In this document: in pieces, positions 1-10,319 of the stretch
How the letters are laid out: each line of letters starts with the position of its first letter
Position numbering within the stretch: position 1 is the first letter of the stretch
Origin: Inhella gelatinilytica
GTDB taxonomy: Bacteria > Pseudomonadota > Gammaproteobacteria > Burkholderiales > Burkholderiaceae_C
Length of the DNA stretch: 64,000 nucleotides
Assembly: GCF_016093295.1 (NCBI RefSeq)
Contig: NZ_JAEDAL010000001.1
Span: 558,001 to 622,000 of the forward strand
Direction of reading: 5' to 3'
Position numbers and translations under genes: made by a program
The notes under the pieces: generated by a model
Databases searched by the model: none
The model's input: the letters and a program-made list of their open reading frames with translations, nothing else
What the model was told of the DNA's origin: nothing

Positions 1-416
<416 letters not shown>

Positions 417-419
417 GCC

Positions 420-1073
420 ATGCCCGACTTCATTCATGTTTGGTCCGCCACCGATGTCATTGGCCGCACCGTGGCTTTGCTGCTATTGGCCATGTCGGTG
501 CTGAGCTGGTCCCTGATTTTTTGGCGCAGCCTCACGCTCTGGCGCGCGCAGTCTGGCTTGCCCCCTGCCCTGGCGGCCTTCTGGGCCGCCCCCACGTGGG
601 AGCAGGGCAGCACCCAGGCGGCCCAGCTGGACCGCGAAGGGCTGCTGGCACCGCTGCTTCAAGCCAGCACCGCACCTCAGGTGCAGGGCTCGCTGGCCGA
701 GCAAGGGCCGGTCGACGCCCGATTGACCCGCCAACTGCGGGATGCCTTGCACCTCAGTCTGCGCCGGCTGAGCTTCGGTCAGGTCGCGCTGGCGTCGATT
801 GGCGCGACTGCGCCCTTTGTGGGGCTCTTCGGTACGGTGTGGGGGATTTACCAAGCGCTGTTGGACCTGGGCGGCGGGGGCGCCCTGAGCATGGACCGCA
901 TCGCGGGGCCGGTGGGGGAGGCCCTGGTGATGACGGCCGCCGGCTTGGCGGTCGCGATTCCCGCCGTGCTGGCCTACAACATCTTCGGCAAACGTGTCGC
1001 CGCACTGGAAGCCGAGCTGGAAGGGTTTGCGCACGATTTGCGCGAGTGGCAGGCCGCGCGGGCCGCACGATGA
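420..1073 (+). CDS. exbB: MotA/TolQ/ExbB proton channel family protein
   Basis: This 217-residue inner-membrane protein is the channel subunit of a proton-motive-force energiser, either ExbB (TonB-dependent uptake) or TolQ (envelope constriction). There is an N-terminal membrane helix (about residues 15-35). Two further helices follow a cytoplasmic loop, with the family signature around IGATAPFVGLFGTVWGIYQAL and a Thr/Ala-rich last helix (EALVMTAAGLAVAIPAVLAYN). The stop overlaps the start of the ExbD/TolR partner (ATGA). No tonB, tolA, tolB or pal is next to it, so the ExbB versus TolQ choice is open; I use exbB because the typical Tol cluster is missing. Confidence 0.85.
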   Translation: MPDFIHVWSATDVIGRTVALLLLAMSVLSWSLIFWRSLTLWRAQSGLPPALAAFWAAPTWEQGSTQAAQLDREGLLAPLLQASTAPQVQGSLAEQGPVDARLTRQLRDALHLSLRRLSFGQVALASIGATAPFVGLFGTVWGIYQALLDLGGGGALSMDRIAGPVGEALVMTAAGLAVAIPAVLAYNIFGKRVAALEAELEGFAHDLREWQAARAAR

Positions 1074-1504
1074 GTTTTGGGCGCCTGGAGCGGCGGGAAG
1101 CCGCGCCGCCGATGAGCGACATCAACATGACGCCGCTGATCGACGTGATGCTGGTGTTGCTGGTCATCTTCATGGTGGCCGCACCGCTGATGACGGCGGC
1201 CCTGCAGCTGGACCTGCCCAAAGCCATGGCCGCCCAGCCCCTGCCCAGCAGCGCGGCAGAACCCGCACGAGTCTCGTTGGATGCCCGGGGTCAGGCGTTT
1301 TGGAACGATCAGGCCGTCGACGCCGCAACGCTGCAAGCCCGCTTGACCGCCTTGGCGCAGGCCGATCCCGAAGCCGAGATTCAGCTGGCCATCGATCAAA
1401 CCGTGCCCTACGGTCGTGTGGCGACCTTGCTGGACCAGCTGCAGTCACTGAAGCTGACCCGGCTGGCTTTCGTGACCGCCGCACCAGCCTCCGCGCCCCG
1501 GTAA
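1070..1504 (+). CDS. exbD: ExbD/TolR family biopolymer transport protein
   Basis: This 144-residue protein has one N-terminal membrane helix and a periplasmic domain. The pattern SDINMTPLIDVMLVLLVIFM holds the conserved membrane Asp (Asp25), which in this family carries protons through the channel formed with ExbB/TolQ. The periplasmic part (about 45-144) ends with the family-like segment VPYGRVATLLDQLQSLKLTRLAFVT. The ATG at 1070 overlaps the exbB stop by 4 bases, implying translational coupling. The open frame runs further upstream, but that part lies in another frame over exbB and has no family character. Confidence 0.88.
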   Translation: MSFGRLERREAAPPMSDINMTPLIDVMLVLLVIFMVAAPLMTAALQLDLPKAMAAQPLPSSAAEPARVSLDARGQAFWNDQAVDAATLQARLTALAQADPEAEIQLAIDQTVPYGRVATLLDQLQSLKLTRLAFVTAAPASAPR

Positions 1505-1535
1505 GGCGACGCCGGCCTCATAGGACAATGGGGGC

Positions 1536-4184
1536 ATGAGTACCCCCATCGAGTTCTCGCCGCGCACCATCGAAGCGCGCGCCCACGCCCATTGGTCCGC
1601 CATCGACGCTTACAAGGTCGTCGAGGACGCCAGCAAGCCCAAGTACTACGCCTGCTCCATGCTGCCCTACCCCTCGGGCAAGCTGCACATGGGCCATGTG
1701 CGCAACTACACCATCAACGACATGCTGGCGCGCCAGCTGCGCATGCAGGGCTACAACGTCCTGATGCCCATGGGCTGGGACGCCTTCGGCCTGCCGGCCG
1801 AGAACGCCGCACTCAAGGGCAAGGTGCCGCCCGCGCAGTGGACCTACTCCAACATCGCGGTGATGAAGAGCCAGATGCAGGCCATGGGCCTGGCCATCGA
1901 CTGGAGCCGCGAAGTCGCCACCTGCGACCCCACGTACTACAAGTGGAACCAGTGGCTGTTCCTGAAGATGCTGGAAGCCGGCATTGCCGAGCGTCGCACC
2001 CAGATCGTCAATTGGGACCCGGTGGACCAGACCGTGTTGGCCAACGAGCAGGTCATTGATGGCAAAGGCTGGCGCAGCGGTGCCCCGGTGGAAAAGCGCG
2101 AGATCCCGGGCTACTACCTGAACATCGTCAAGTACGCCGATGAGCTCTTGAGCGCGGTGGCCAACCCCGAGGACCCGAACTACCTCAGCGGCTGGCCCGA
2201 ACGCGTGCGCCTGATGCAGGAGAACTGGATCGGCAAGAGCGTGGGCGTTCGTTTCGCCTTCCCGCACGAGATCCGCGGCGTTGACGGCCAGCTGATTCAG
2301 GACGGCAAGCTCTACGTCTTCACCACGCGCGCCGACACGATCATGGGCGTGACCTTCTGCGCCGTGGCGCCCGAGCACCCGCTGGCCGCGCATGCTGCCG
2401 CCACAAACCCCAAGCTCGCCGCCTTCATCGAGGAATGCAAGGCCGGGGGCACCACCGAGGCCGAGTTGGCCACGCAGGAAAAGAAGGGCCAGCCCACGGG
2501 CCTGTTCGTGACCCACCCGCTGACCGGCGCGCAGGTCGAGGTGTGGATCGGCAACTACGTGCTGATGAGCTATGGCGACGGCGCCGTGATGGGGGTGCCT
2601 GCGCACGACGAGCGCGACTTCGCCTTTGCCAACAAGTACGGGCTGCCGATCAAGCAGGTCATTGACGTCAACGGCCACGCCTATGACACCACCACCTGGC
2701 AGGAGTGGTACGCCGACAAGCAGAACGGCCGCTGCATCGAATCGGGCGTGCTGAACGGCCTGGGCTTCGCCGAGGCCGTGAGCAAGGTGGCTGACTTGGT
2801 CGCCGCCAAGGGCTTGGGCGAAAAGAAGACCACCTTCCGCCTGCGCGACTGGGGCATCAGCCGCCAGCGCTATTGGGGCACGCCGATCCCCATCATCCAT
2901 TGCGAGGATTGCGGCCCGGTGCCCGTGCCCGAAAAAGACCTGCCCGTGGTGCTGCCTGAGGACTGCATCCCCGACGGCAGCGGCAACCCGCTGAAACACC
3001 GCGCGGACTTCCTGCACGTCGACTGCCCCAAGTGCGGCAAGCCGGCGACGCGCGAGACCGACACCATGGACACCTTCGTGGATTCGTCCTGGTACTTCAT
3101 GCGCTATTGCGACCCGACCAACACCGAGGCCATGGTGGCGGGCGGCACGCAATATTGGATGCCGATGGACCAGTACATCGGCGGCATCGAACACGCCATC
3201 CTGCACCTGCTGTACGCACGCTTCTGGACCAAGGTGATGCGCGACCTGGGCCTGGTCAAGGTCAGCGAGCCTTTCAAAAAGCTGCTCACGCAAGGCATGG
3301 TGCTCAACCACATCTACAGCCGCAAGGGCGAGAAGGGTGGCATTGAGTACTTCTGGCCGCATGAGGTTGAGAACGTGTTCGGCGAGGACGGCCGTGTCAC
3401 CGGCGCCAAGCTGAAATCCGATGGCTCGATGGTTGAGTACAACGGCATCGGCACGATGTCCAAGTCGAAGAACAACGGCGTGGACCCGCAGGCGCTGATC
3501 GACCAGTACGGTGCCGACACCGCCCGCCTCTTTGTGATGTTCGCCAGCCCGCCCGAGCAGACGCTGGAGTGGAACGACGCCGGCGTCGAAGGCGCGCACC
3601 GCTTCCTGAAGCGGGTGTGGAACTTTGGCCAAAAGCAGGCCGAGTTGCTGAAGGCGGCGGGCCGCGACTTCAACGCCCTGAGCGCCGACGCCAAGGCCCT
3701 GCGCCGCGAGGTGCACTTGGTGCTCAAGCAGATCAGCCACGACTACGAGCGCCTGCAATACAACACCGTGGTCAGCGGCGCAATGAAGCTGCTGAACGCG
3801 CTCGAAGGCTTCAAGAGCCCGGCCGCCGGCGACGCCGCCGCGCTACGCGAGGGCGTCTCGGTGCTGCTGCGCGCGCTGTACCCGGCCTGCCCGCACCTCA
3901 CCCATGTGATGTGGGAAGACCTGGGCTTTGCCGGCGATCTGGGTGACCTGCTCGATGCGCCCTGGCCCAAGGTCGACGACGCAGCGCTGGTTCAAGATGA
4001 AATTGAACTGATGCTGCAGATCAGCGGCAAGCTGCGCGGCTCGATCAAAGTGCCCGCTGGTGCCGACAAGGCCGCCATCGAGGCCGCCGCCCTGGCCACA
4101 GAAGAGTTCGCCAAGTTCAGCAATGGCGCGGTGCCCAAAAAGGTCGTGATCGTGCCGGGCCGTTTGGTGAACGTGGTCCTCTGA
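1536..4184 (+). CDS. leuS: Leucyl-tRNA synthetase
   Basis: LeuS charges tRNA-Leu with leucine and has a class I Rossmann catalytic core. At 882 residues it has normal bacterial length. The HIGH motif appears as HMGH (residues 51-54) after the conserved PYPSG. The KMSKS-type loop is MSKSK at about 641-645. A CP1 editing domain sits in between ([22 protein letters not shown] region). The zinc-like CxxC pairs [11 protein letters not shown] and VDCPKCGKP are present. A C-terminal anticodon-binding domain and small tRNA-contact domain finish the protein ([15 protein letters not shown]). The start follows a G-rich stretch. The stop overlaps the lptE start by one base (TGATG). Confidence 0.98.
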   Translation: MSTPIEFSPRTIEARAHAHWSAIDAYKVVEDASKPKYYACSMLPYPSGKLHMGHVRNYTINDMLARQLRMQGYNVLMPMGWDAFGLPAENAALKGKVPPAQWTYSNIAVMKSQMQAMGLAIDWSREVATCDPTYYKWNQWLFLKMLEAGIAERRTQIVNWDPVDQTVLANEQVIDGKGWRSGAPVEKREIPGYYLNIVKYADELLSAVANPEDPNYLSGWPERVRLMQENWIGKSVGVRFAFPHEIRGVDGQLIQDGKLYVFTTRADTIMGVTFCAVAPEHPLAAHAAATNPKLAAFIEECKAGGTTEAELATQEKKGQPTGLFVTHPLTGAQVEVWIGNYVLMSYGDGAVMGVPAHDERDFAFANKYGLPIKQVIDVNGHAYDTTTWQEWYADKQNGRCIESGVLNGLGFAEAVSKVADLVAAKGLGEKKTTFRLRDWGISRQRYWGTPIPIIHCEDCGPVPVPEKDLPVVLPEDCIPDGSGNPLKHRADFLHVDCPKCGKPATRETDTMDTFVDSSWYFMRYCDPTNTEAMVAGGTQYWMPMDQYIGGIEHAILHLLYARFWTKVMRDLGLVKVSEPFKKLLTQGMVLNHIYSRKGEKGGIEYFWPHEVENVFGEDGRVTGAKLKSDGSMVEYNGIGTMSKSKNNGVDPQALIDQYGADTARLFVMFASPPEQTLEWNDAGVEGAHRFLKRVWNFGQKQAELLKAAGRDFNALSADAKALRREVHLVLKQISHDYERLQYNTVVSGAMKLLNALEGFKSPAAGDAAALREGVSVLLRALYPACPHLTHVMWEDLGFAGDLGDLLDAPWPKVDDAALVQDEIELMLQISGKLRGSIKVPAGADKAAIEAAALATEEFAKFSNGAVPKKVVIVPGRLVNVVL

Positions 4185-4678
4185 TGGCCGTTCACCGACG
4201 CACAGCCCTGGGCCTGCTGCCGGCGGCGCTGCTGGCCGGCTGCGGCTTTCAGCTGCGGCAGGCGCCGCAGCTGCCCATGGAGCGCCTCCACCTCAGCGGG
4301 TTTGGCGAGCGCTCACCGCTGCGCCTCGCCTTAGAGCGCCAGCTGGCCCGCACGCCCGTGCAAGTGGTTCCGCAGCGCTCGCAGGCCCAGGTCGTGCTGG
4401 AGGTCTTGAGGGAGTCTCACCATCGGGTGGCGGTGGCCAGCACGGCGGCGGGCCAAGTGCGCGCCTGGCAGCTGCATTTGGTGCTCAGCTATCGCTTGAC
4501 CACCCCACAGGATGAAGTCTTGCTGCCCACGTCCGAGTTGCACTTGACCCGCGACCTCAGCACCACCGAGTCCTTGGCGCTGGCCAAAGAAGCCGAAGAG
4601 GCCGACCTGCGACGGGCCATGCATGCCGAGGCCGTCTCGTTGCTCCTGCGGCGGCTGGCCGCGATTCGCTTGAAGTAA
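4184..4678 (+). CDS. lptE: LPS-assembly lipoprotein LptE
   Basis: LptE is the outer-membrane lipoprotein that plugs the LptD barrel and helps insert lipopolysaccharide at the cell surface. This 164-residue protein has a short signal peptide ending in the lipobox LLAGC, then the typical opening CGFQLRQ and the segment MERLHLSGFGERSPL. Position between leuS and holA is the standard LptE (RlpB) location in many Proteobacteria. Its partner lptD is at 13588-15936 in this window. It overlaps leuS by one base and holA begins 10 bases after it. Confidence 0.93.
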   Translation: MAVHRRTALGLLPAALLAGCGFQLRQAPQLPMERLHLSGFGERSPLRLALERQLARTPVQVVPQRSQAQVVLEVLRESHHRVAVASTAAGQVRAWQLHLVLSYRLTTPQDEVLLPTSELHLTRDLSTTESLALAKEAEEADLRRAMHAEAVSLLLRRLAAIRLK

Positions 4679-4688
4679 GCGCTGCGCC

Positions 4689-5747
4689 GTGCAAGTCAAG
4701 CTGGACGACCTGGACACCCACCTCGGCAAGGGCTTGCGGGCGGTGTACACGGTGCACGGGGACGAAACCCTGCTCGCCAATGAAGCGTTGGATACCGTTC
4801 GTCGCACGGCCCGGCAACAGGGATTTGACGAGCGCCAAGTGTTCACCGTCGCGGGCGCGCACTTCGACTGGAGCGGGGTGCTGGGCGAGTCCGCCGCCCT
4901 CTCGCTGTTCGCCAGCCGGCGCATTGTCGAAATTCGCATCCCCAGCGGAAAGCCCGGCAAAGAAGGCAGCGAGGCGCTGCAGCAACTCGCAACCCAAGCT
5001 GGACCGGACTTGTTGGTCTTGGTCAGCCTGCCCCGTCTGGACCGCACCCAGCAGACCAGCGCCTGGTTCGCCGCCCTGGATGGCGCAGGCGTGAACCTGC
5101 GGGCCGACCCCATTGAGCGCCGCGCCCTGCCGGCATGGCTGGCCGGACGCGCCCGCCGCCTGGGGCTTCGTTTGGCCGACGGCCCTGCGGGCCAGGAAGC
5201 CCTGACCGTGCTGGCCGATCGCGTGGAAGGCAATTTGCTGGCCGCCCAACAAGAACTGGAAAAGCTGGCCCTGCTGTTCCCCGACACCCCCCTGACCGCG
5301 GAGGGGATCGAGTCGGCCGTCACCGACGTGGCCCGTTTCGAGGCTGGGCAGCTCTCCGAAGCCCTGTGGGCCGGGGACGTGGGGCGCTGCCTGCACCTGC
5401 TCGATGCCCTGGAGGCCGAGGGCGAGGCCGTCGTTCGCCTGCACTGGTTGTTGGCCGACGACATCCGGGCGCTGCGTCGCCTCAAACGGGCGCTGGCTGC
5501 GGGGCAACCGCAGCCGCTGGCGATGCGAGAGGCCCGGGTGTGGGGCCCAAAAGAAAAATGGTTTGAGCGCGCCCTGCCCCGCTTGAGCCTGGTTCAGCTG
5601 GATCAGCTGCTTATCGCCGCCCACCAGGTCGAGGGCATTTGCAAAGGGTTGCGGGAACCCGGCTGGCCGCTGGACCCCTGGGCCGCATTGCGCCAATGGA
5701 CGTTGATGGGCTGCGAAGCCCTGACCCATCAGCGCTTACGAGCCTGA
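4689..5747 (+). CDS. holA: DNA polymerase III, delta subunit
   Basis: HolA is the wrench subunit of the clamp loader; it opens the beta sliding clamp during replication. The 352-residue length matches the family. The N-terminus (YTVHGDETLLANEALDTVRRTA) matches the start of the AAA+-like domain, which in delta lacks a working ATP site. The middle segment LPAWLAGRARRLGLRLADGPAGQEALTVLADRVEGNLLAAQQELEKL is characteristic. The start is GTG, 10 bases after lptE. The gene is the last of the dapB-holA run and converges on pncC, whose stop is 14 bases away. Confidence 0.95.
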   Translation: MQVKLDDLDTHLGKGLRAVYTVHGDETLLANEALDTVRRTARQQGFDERQVFTVAGAHFDWSGVLGESAALSLFASRRIVEIRIPSGKPGKEGSEALQQLATQAGPDLLVLVSLPRLDRTQQTSAWFAALDGAGVNLRADPIERRALPAWLAGRARRLGLRLADGPAGQEALTVLADRVEGNLLAAQQELEKLALLFPDTPLTAEGIESAVTDVARFEAGQLSEALWAGDVGRCLHLLDALEAEGEAVVRLHWLLADDIRALRRLKRALAAGQPQPLAMREARVWGPKEKWFERALPRLSLVQLDQLLIAAHQVEGICKGLREPGWPLDPWAALRQWTLMGCEALTHQRLRA

Positions 5748-5761
5748 GGCCGCACAGCGAT

Positions 5762-6259
5762 TCACGCGTCGCCGTCTTCCAGCAATTCGCACAGGGCGCC
5801 GAGCCCGGCCATCACCGTGGCCACGCGAACCGCATGGCGGTTGCCGCCAAACTGCTCACGCCACACCCGCACCAGACGCCCATCGTGCGCGATTGCCAAA
5901 CACACGGTGCCCACCGGCTTGCCCTCCGAGCCCCCGCTGGGGCCGGCAATGCCCGTAACCGCCAGCGCCCAGTCCAGTGGCGCATGGGCCAGCAAACCCC
6001 GGGCCATGTGCCCTGCCACCGCCTCGCTGACCGACCCATTCAGGCTGATCACGGCCGCCGGCACGCCCAGCAGCTCCGTCTTGGACTGATCGGAGTAACT
6101 GACGACGCCTCGCTCAAACCATTGACTGGAGCCGGCCAGCGAGGTGCAGGCCGCCCCAATCAAACCGCCCGTGCAACTCTCCGCCACCCCCATGCGCTCC
6201 TTGCGGCGAATCAGGGCCACCGCGATGCGTTCAATCAGTTCGGCTTCTTCGGCAAACAT
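5762..6259 (-). CDS. pncC: Nicotinamide-nucleotide amidase (CinA C-terminal domain family)
   Basis: This 165-residue protein corresponds to the stand-alone CinA C-terminal domain. Family members deamidate nicotinamide mononucleotide in NAD recycling. The signatures ESCTGGLIGAACTSLAGSS and SYSDQSKTELLGV hold the conserved Ser/Thr and Tyr/Lys region, and ALAVTGIAGPSGGSEGKPVGTVCLA is the second conserved block. It lies downstream of thiL and pgpA on the minus strand, 12 bases after pgpA, an order common in Betaproteobacteria. The MoaB-like N-terminal half of full CinA is absent, as is normal for this subfamily. Confidence 0.93.
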   Translation of the reverse strand: MFAEEAELIERIAVALIRRKERMGVAESCTGGLIGAACTSLAGSSQWFERGVVSYSDQSKTELLGVPAAVISLNGSVSEAVAGHMARGLLAHAPLDWALAVTGIAGPSGGSEGKPVGTVCLAIAHDGRLVRVWREQFGGNRHAVRVATVMAGLGALCELLEDGDA

Positions 6260-6271
6260 GGTCGTCTCCTC

Positions 6272-6790
6272 TCAGCGCAACAGGGCCACGGCCGCAAACC
6301 AGACCCCCAGCGTACAGGCCGCCGCAACAAAGTCATCCAGCATGATCCCCAATCCCTGGCGCCAACCAATGGCCTCGCCCGGCCGGAGCTTGAAGGCCTG
6401 GTCCGCCCAGCGCACCGGGCCCGGCTTGGCGGCATCGAATAGCCGGAACAGGCCGAACAGCACGGCCTGCTGCCAAAAATCGACGGGGCCGACCGCCCAC
6501 AGCACCCCCCAAAACGCCAGTACCTCATCCCACACGATGGCGCCGGGGTCCGCCATCCCCAGGTGCTGAGCACAGCGCGTACAGGCCCAGACGCCCACCG
6601 CCGCGCCCAACACCAGCAGCATCAGCCACTCCGCAGGACCGAACCAACGACTCAAGAGCGCATAACCGACCCAGGCCGCCAGCGTGCCGGCCGTACCCGG
6701 TGCCTTGGGCGAAAGGCCAGAGCCCAGGCCCAACGCAATCCAGCGCGCAGGATGCGCCACCATGAAACGAAAGCTGGGGTGGGTACTCAT
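6272..6790 (-). CDS. pgpA: Phosphatidylglycerophosphatase A
   Basis: PgpA removes phosphate from phosphatidylglycerol phosphate at the inner membrane, the last step of phosphatidylglycerol synthesis. The protein is 172 residues with several hydrophobic helices. The diagnostic N-terminal motif is LGSGLSPKAPGTAGTLAAW, and the conserved D/E-rich segment DPGAIVWDEVLAFW provides metal ligands. The ATG overlaps the thiL stop by 4 bases, so thiL-pgpA-pncC is probably one transcript. Confidence 0.95.
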   Translation of the reverse strand: MSTHPSFRFMVAHPARWIALGLGSGLSPKAPGTAGTLAAWVGYALLSRWFGPAEWLMLLVLGAAVGVWACTRCAQHLGMADPGAIVWDEVLAFWGVLWAVGPVDFWQQAVLFGLFRLFDAAKPGPVRWADQAFKLRPGEAIGWRQGLGIMLDDFVAAACTLGVWFAAVALLR

Positions 6791-7755
6791 GGGCTCTTGA
6801 AGTGGTCAAAGCTTTGCAGGCCCGAGTCAAAAAGCCGGCCTTGCGCATCGGTGAGCCGCAGCCCGGGCTCGGGGTCAATCTGCCCGACCGCCGTCAAGCG
6901 CACGCCCAGCGATTGCCCCAGCGCGACCACCGCCGCGTGGTCCTGGCTCGGGGCGGTGAACACCAGTTCGTAATCGTCCCCTCCGGTGAGCGTACAGAGC
7001 CGCTGCACCCCAGTACTCTGCGCGGCCAACAAGGCGCTTCGCGGCAGGGCATCGGCACGAATCGTCGCCCCGACGTTCGAGGACTTCAGCACATGGCCCA
7101 GATCCCCCAGGAAGCCATCCGACACGTCAATCGCGCTGGTCGCCAGCCGCCTCAGCGCCAGCCCCAAGGCCACCCGCGGCTGAGGGCATTCCATGGCACG
7201 ACGCACCTGCGCAAAAGCCTCCCCAGGCAGCGCCAGACGGCCACGAAACACCTCCAGCGCCAAACGGGCATCGCCCAAACTGCCGCTGACCCACACCTCG
7301 TCCCCCACACGGGCGCCGCTGCGCAGCAGGGCTTGCCCCGTCGGCACCTCCCCCATCACGGTTACGCTCACGTTGAGGGGGCCAGCGGTCGTGTCCCCCC
7401 CAGCCAGCACGATGCCGTGGGCATCCGCCAGCGCAAACAGTCCCTGAGCGAAAGCGTCGCACCAAGCCGCATCGGCGCGCGGCAAGGCCAAGGCCAAAAA
7501 GAACGCCTTGGGGGTCGCACCACAAGCGGCGAGGTCTGACAGGTTGACGGCCAGGGCCTTATGGCCCAGTCGATCCGGTTCGACCGTGGACAAGAAGTGC
7601 CGCCCCTCCACCAGCATGTCGGTCGACACCAACCACTGGCAGCCAGGGGTGGGTTGCAGCACCGCACAGTCGTCCCCAATGCCCACCGCCACCACGCCCT
7701 TGGGGGTGGCGCGTTGGAAGCAGCGGTGGATCAATTCAAACTCACCAAGCGACAT
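6787..7755 (-). CDS. thiL: Thiamine-monophosphate kinase
   Basis: ThiL phosphorylates thiamine monophosphate to the active cofactor thiamine diphosphate. I start it at the ATG at 7755 (MSLGEFELIHRCFQRA), the normal family start, giving 322 residues; the frame is open 24 codons further upstream, but that part has no family character. The conserved GIGDDCAVLQP metal/ATP segment, the VSTDMLVEGRHF block and SAIDVSDGFLGDLGHVLKSS are all present. It heads the minus-strand thiL-pgpA-pncC unit, divergent from maeB with about 80 bases between the starts. I see no TPP riboswitch in that gap. Confidence 0.95.
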   Translation of the reverse strand: MSLGEFELIHRCFQRATPKGVVAVGIGDDCAVLQPTPGCQWLVSTDMLVEGRHFLSTVEPDRLGHKALAVNLSDLAACGATPKAFFLALALPRADAAWCDAFAQGLFALADAHGIVLAGGDTTAGPLNVSVTVMGEVPTGQALLRSGARVGDEVWVSGSLGDARLALEVFRGRLALPGEAFAQVRRAMECPQPRVALGLALRRLATSAIDVSDGFLGDLGHVLKSSNVGATIRADALPRSALLAAQSTGVQRLCTLTGGDDYELVFTAPSQDHAAVVALGQSLGVRLTAVGQIDPEPGLRLTDAQGRLFDSGLQSFDHFKSP

Positions 7756-7807
7756 GCAGGGTTCGCATAAAAGCAGAAGCTTGGATCGTAGGGGCTGCGG
7801 CACACTC

Positions 7808-7822
7808 GGCTCCTTTGGAGCC
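7808..7822 (+). other. Short inverted repeat in front of maeB
   Basis: GGCTCC-TTT-GGAGCC forms a perfect 6-bp stem with a 3-base loop, 14 bases ahead of the chosen maeB ATG. The right arm contains GGAG, the only purine-rich candidate ribosome site here, although it is farther from the ATG than usual. The hairpin could reduce translation of maeB, or the true start may differ. This is inference from the sequence only. Confidence 0.4.
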
Positions 7823-7835
7823 TTCACTCCCCGCC

Positions 7836-10130
7836 ATGCCGACGACCGAAGAACAACGCGCCCAGTTGCGCCAAGCCGCCCTCGAATATCACGAGTTCCC
7901 GACGCCGGGCAAGCTCGCCATCACCGCCACCAAAGGGCTGGTGAACCAGCGGGACTTGGCGCTCGCCTACTCGCCCGGCGTGGCGGCCGCCTGCGAGGCC
8001 ATCGTCGAAGACCCGGCCTCGATCTTTCGCTACACCGCCCGCGGCAACTTGGTGGCCGTGGTCACCAATGGCACGGCCGTGCTGGGCCTGGGCGACATCG
8101 GCCCTGAAGCCGCCAAGCCCGTGATGGAAGGCAAGGCGGTGCTGTTCAAAAAGTTCGCCGGCATCGACGTCTTTGACATCGAGCTGCGCGAGAAGGACCC
8201 GGCCAAGCTCGTCGAAATCATCGCCGCCATGGAGCCCACCTTTGGCGGCATCAACCTGGAAGACATCAAGGCCCCGGACTGCTTCGAGGTCGAACGCCGC
8301 TTGCGCGAGCGCATGAAGATTCCGGTCTTCCACGACGACCAGCACGGCACGGCCATCGTCGTCGGCGCCGCTTTGATCAATGGCCTCAAGGTCCTGGGCA
8401 AGAAGCTGGACGAGATCAAACTCGTGACCAGCGGCGCCGGCGCCGCTGCGCTGGCCTGCTTGAACCTGCTGGTCAAGCTGGGGGTCCCGCGCAAAAACAT
8501 CTGGGTGACGGACCTGGCCGGGGTGGTCTATGAGGGCCGCACCGAGCTGATGGACCCGGACAAGATTCAGTTCGCTCAAAAGACCGACGCTCGCAAGCTC
8601 GCCGAGGTGATTGCCGGCGCCGATGTGTTTCTGGGCCTGTCGGCCGGCGGCGTGCTCAAGCCGGATATGGTCAAGGCGATGGCACAGCGCCCCTTGATCC
8701 TGGCCCTGGCCAACCCGACCCCGGAAATCCTGCCGGAAGAGGTGCAAGCGGTGCGCGACGACGCCATCATGGCCACCGGTCGCAGCGACTACCCCAACCA
8801 AGTCAACAACGTCCTGTGCTTCCCCTACATCTTCCGGGGGGCGCTGGACTGCGGCGCCACCACGATCACCGATGAGATGGAAGTGGCGGCCGTGCACGCC
8901 ATCGCGGAACTGGCGCAAGCGGAGCAAAGCGAGGTGGTGGCCGCCGCCTACGCCGGCGCCAAGCTGAGCTTCGGGCCGGACTATCTGATCCCCAAGCCTT
9001 TTGATCCGCGGCTGATGGAGCGCATCGCCCCCGCCGTGGCCAAGGCCGCGATGGACAGCGGGGTCGCCCAACGCCCCATTCAAGACTTCGCGGCCTATCG
9101 CGAAAAGCTGCAGAGCTTCGTCTACGCCAGTGGCACAACGATGAAGCCCATTTTCAACATCGCCAAGAAGGCCAAAGCCAAACGGGTGGTGTTTGCCGAG
9201 GGCGAGGACGAGCGCGTGATGCGCGCGGTTCAGGTCGTGGTGGACGAGGGTCTGGCACGACCCATCCTCGTGGGTCGACCCGCCGTGATCGCGCGACGCT
9301 GTGAGCGCTTCGGCCTGCGCGTGCGTCCGGGCCAGGACTTCGAGGTCTGCAACATCGAGGACGATCCGCGCTACCGCGACTTCTGGCAGACCTACCACCA
9401 GATGGGGGAACGCAAGGGTGTCACCGAGCAACTCGCCAAGATCGAGATGCGCCGTCGACTGACCCTGGTCAGCGCCATGTTGCTGCACAAAGGCGATGCC
9501 GACGGCATGCTGTGCGGCACCTGGAACACCACGGCCTCGCACCTGCACTACATCGACCAGATCATCGGCAAGCGACCGGGTGTCAAAACCTATGCCTGCA
9601 TGAATGGCCTGATCCTGCCCGGGCGGCAGGTCATGCTGGTGGACACCCACGTCAACTACGACCCTTCGGCCGAGCAGTTGGCGGAAATCACCATCCTGGC
9701 CGCCGAGGAAATGCGCCGCTTCGGCCTGCGCCCCAAGGCCGCTCTGCTGAGCCACTCCAACTTTGGCTCCAGCAACCAGCCCTCAGCCCTGAAGATGCGA
9801 GAAACCCTGGGGCTGCTGCGCGACCAAGCGCCTTGGCTGGAGGTGGACGGTGAAATGCACGGCGACACCGCCCTGGACGCGGCGTACCGCACCAAACTCA
9901 TGCCCCGCTCGACCCTCAACGGCGAGGCAAACCTGCTGGTGATGCCCAACATCGATGCCGCCAACATTGCCTACAACCTGCTGAAAACCACGGCCGGCAG
10001 CGGCATCGCGATCGGCCCGGTCCTCCTGGGGGCCGCCAAGCCGGTGCACATCCTGACCCCTTCGGCCACGGTGCGCCGCATCGTGAACTTGACGGCTTTG
10101 ACGGTCGCGGATGCCAACGCGGGCCGTTAA
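7836..10130 (+). CDS. maeB: NADP-dependent malic enzyme, MaeB type with phosphotransacetylase-like domain
   Basis: MaeB oxidatively decarboxylates malate to pyruvate, giving NADPH. The first half (about residues 1-420) is the malic enzyme: [36 protein letters not shown] (metal-binding DD) and a Rossmann segment [21 protein letters not shown]. The second half (about 430-763) resembles phosphate acetyltransferase, which in MaeB proteins is thought to be regulatory (acetyl-CoA sensing) and not catalytic. I chose the ATG at 7836 ([22 protein letters not shown]), giving 763 residues. A TTG seven codons earlier, at 7815, is the alternative and is nearer to typical spacing. No strong terminator is visible after it. 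Confidence 0.95.
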   Translation: MPTTEEQRAQLRQAALEYHEFPTPGKLAITATKGLVNQRDLALAYSPGVAAACEAIVEDPASIFRYTARGNLVAVVTNGTAVLGLGDIGPEAAKPVMEGKAVLFKKFAGIDVFDIELREKDPAKLVEIIAAMEPTFGGINLEDIKAPDCFEVERRLRERMKIPVFHDDQHGTAIVVGAALINGLKVLGKKLDEIKLVTSGAGAAALACLNLLVKLGVPRKNIWVTDLAGVVYEGRTELMDPDKIQFAQKTDARKLAEVIAGADVFLGLSAGGVLKPDMVKAMAQRPLILALANPTPEILPEEVQAVRDDAIMATGRSDYPNQVNNVLCFPYIFRGALDCGATTITDEMEVAAVHAIAELAQAEQSEVVAAAYAGAKLSFGPDYLIPKPFDPRLMERIAPAVAKAAMDSGVAQRPIQDFAAYREKLQSFVYASGTTMKPIFNIAKKAKAKRVVFAEGEDERVMRAVQVVVDEGLARPILVGRPAVIARRCERFGLRVRPGQDFEVCNIEDDPRYRDFWQTYHQMGERKGVTEQLAKIEMRRRLTLVSAMLLHKGDADGMLCGTWNTTASHLHYIDQIIGKRPGVKTYACMNGLILPGRQVMLVDTHVNYDPSAEQLAEITILAAEEMRRFGLRPKAALLSHSNFGSSNQPSALKMRETLGLLRDQAPWLEVDGEMHGDTALDAAYRTKLMPRSTLNGEANLLVMPNIDAANIAYNLLKTTAGSGIAIGPVLLGAAKPVHILTPSATVRRIVNLTALTVADANAGR

Positions 10131-10256
10131 TTTCAATTTTTTTGCACTGCAGCGAAATTCAGCAATTCGACGCAAGTTGTTGATTTAAAAAGCGATGCCC
10201 ACCCTCCAGAGCCGCGCAACTGGGGATGCCCCCAGGCCGCACGAGCATCCGCAGGC

Positions 10257-10285
10257 TTGAGCTTTTAGCCTCAATTCGCTACCAT
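10257..10285 (+). promoter_or_regulatory. Candidate sigma-70 promoter for the RNase gene
   Basis: TTGAGC (10257-10262) and TACCAT (10280-10285) are separated by 17 bases and sit about 35 bases ahead of the RNase ATG. The 180-base gap after maeB is AT-richer than its surroundings. Prediction from consensus match only. Confidence 0.45.
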
Positions 10286-10319
10286 TTAGGGCTGAATTCA
10301 GGGCAAACCCGTGGTATTG

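Noticed and set aside
1518-3758. 746-codon open frame on the minus strand over leuS
   Set aside because: It is the complement of the leuS coding frame. High GC makes such antisense frames long; the His/Val/Leu/Gln-rich product has no recognised motif, and leuS is complete and canonical.
7756-7835. TPP riboswitch ahead of thiL
   Set aside because: The gap is too short and no THI-box elements (CUGAGA, ACCUGAU) are present on the minus strand.
7824-9755. 643-codon minus-strand frame over maeB
   Set aside because: Antisense shadow of a complete malic enzyme gene, His/Gly/Gln-rich with no motif.
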